Source of the DNA: Flavobacteriales bacterium
GTDB taxonomy: Bacteria > Bacteroidota > Bacteroidia > Flavobacteriales_E > Vicingaceae
Reading direction: 5' to 3'
Assembly (NCBI GenBank): GCA_003487525.1
Contig: DNDT01000324.1
Location: 1 to 6,036 of the forward strand
Length of the DNA stretch: 6,036 nucleotides
The notes below the pieces were generated by a model. That model was not told where the DNA came from. It did no database searches and saw nothing but the letters and a program-made list of their open reading frames with translations. Within the stretch, counting starts at the first letter, position 1. Every line of letters starts with the position of its first letter. Positions 5,570 through 6,036 of this stretch are shown in pieces. Made by a program: the position numbers and the translations under genes.

Positions 5570-6036
5570 TTACCAGAATTTAATCTTCTTCGATGCAAAG
5601 AAGCACATTCTCAGCAGCAGCAGCCCATGCCTGAACCGGGAAATATTGGTGTCTCCGTAGGTACGCTCCTGATAACGAATCGGGAGGTCAATGATTTTCA
5701 GGTTCAGCTTATAGGCTCCGAACAATAAATCGTAATCCCCGAACGGATCAAAGTTCCCAAAATACGACCTGTTGTTGATCAGGGAAATGTAGTCTTTCCT
5801 GAACATCACCTTGGTTCCGCACAGGGTGTCTTTCAAGGACTGCTCCAATAGCCACGAAAAGACGAGGCTGAAAAATTTGTTGCCCAGGTTGTTTAAAAAG
5901 CGCATTGCCCCTTTTTCCATTGGGTAAACCAGTCGGGAACCGTTGATAAAATCGCCCCTGCCTGATGCAAGTGCATAGTAGAATTTAGGCAGGTCTTCGG
6001 GTGGTACGGTAAGGTCTGCATCCAGAATCATTAAGA
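5570..6036 (-). CDS. Family 2 glycosyltransferase, C-terminal part (partial)
   Basis: The reading frame is open through the window edge at 6036, so the N-terminal part is missing; the Met encoded at 6029-6031 is internal, preceded by a Leu codon in frame. The visible 154 residues begin with LMILDADLTVPPEDLPKFY, in which DAD is the metal- and nucleotide-sugar-binding motif of GT-A fold, dolichol-phosphate-mannose-synthase-like enzymes. FINGSRLVYPMEKGAMRFLN and NKFFSLVFSWLL follow, then KDTLCGTKV, FGDYDLLFGA and RTYGDTNISRFRHG near the C-terminus (stop at 5570-5572). CGTKV and RxYGxTNISRFRHG match a GT2 subfamily that I recall as widely distributed and often joined to an N-terminal SAM-dependent methyltransferase domain; whether that is so here cannot be seen. 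The C-terminal end has a short hydrophobic run (LLLLRMCFFA) but no pair of membrane helices. The sugar and acceptor are unknown; a polyprenyl-phosphate acceptor is a reasonable inference. It precedes fni by 17 bases on the same strand. Confidence 0.88.
   Translation of the reverse strand, partial: LMILDADLTVPPEDLPKFYYALASGRGDFINGSRLVYPMEKGAMRFLNNLGNKFFSLVFSWLLEQSLKDTLCGTKVMFRKDYISLINNRSYFGNFDPFGDYDLLFGAYKLNLKIIDLPIRYQERTYGDTNISRFRHGLLLLRMCFFASKKIKFW

Larger units (their letters stand above)
1..6036 (-). other. Mevalonate/isoprenoid operon-like gene cluster
   Basis: All seven genes run on the minus strand with gaps of 17, 4, 8, 6, -4 and 25 bases, so a single transcript is likely at least from fni to the UbiA-type gene. 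I see no hairpin followed by a T run and no convincing promoter inside the window. The order follows pathway logic only in part: isomerase first, then reductase, unassigned kinase, decarboxylase and mevalonate kinase. Whether the glycosyltransferase is the true first gene or a read-through neighbour cannot be told, since its beginning is outside the window. Confidence 0.75.

Noticed and set aside
5610..5632. Short CAG-rich stretch that looks like a microsatellite
   Set aside because: Only a few units are present, and on the coding strand they are the Leu codons of the LLLLRM segment of the glycosyltransferase; ordinary coding sequence explains them.
5447..5728. 93-codon plus-strand open frame across the fni/glycosyltransferase junction
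   Set aside because: It opposes the N-terminal part of fni and the C-terminal part of the glycosyltransferase, includes a glutamine run from a local CAG-like stretch, and shows no domain.

Overview
The window is a compact, single-direction block of isoprenoid genes, all on the minus strand and transcribed from high to low coordinates. In transcription order it holds: the C-terminal part of a family 2 glycosyltransferase (5570-6036, cut by the window edge); type 2 isopentenyl-diphosphate isomerase (fni); class II-like HMG-CoA reductase (mvaA); a GHMP kinase of the 'GYDIA' type; diphosphomevalonate decarboxylase (mvaD); mevalonate kinase (mvk); and the first 61 codons of a UbiA-type membrane prenyltransferase (1-185, cut by the other edge). 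Coding density is almost total. The gaps are 17, 4, 8 and 6 bases, then a 4-base ATGA overlap, then 25 bases. I see no RNA gene, mobile element, CRISPR array, long repeat or terminator hairpin.

The organism is most likely a member of Bacteroidota (Flavobacteriales-like, less certain). The reasons are the GYDIA kinase, which I know mainly from that phylum, the clustering of a complete lower mevalonate pathway with a UbiA prenyltransferase, the moderate GC content, and gene starts that mostly lack a Shine-Dalgarno sequence. This is a judgement from recalled family features, not from a database search.

Together the genes convert HMG-CoA to mevalonate (mvaA), phosphorylate it (mvk plus a second kinase), decarboxylate mevalonate diphosphate to IPP (mvaD), and isomerise IPP to DMAPP (fni). 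The downstream UbiA-type enzyme would use a polyprenyl diphosphate made from these units. No recognisable canonical phosphomevalonate kinase is present. The GYDIA kinase lies exactly where that activity is needed, so it is the best local candidate for the missing step. HMG-CoA synthase and the acetoacetyl-CoA thiolase are not in the window.

Most of this is a well-conserved housekeeping locus. The points that merit a second look are the unassigned GYDIA kinase, which kinase does which phosphorylation, the identity and lipid role of the truncated UbiA protein, the unusual glycosyltransferase neighbour, and two genes that appear to need non-ATG starts.
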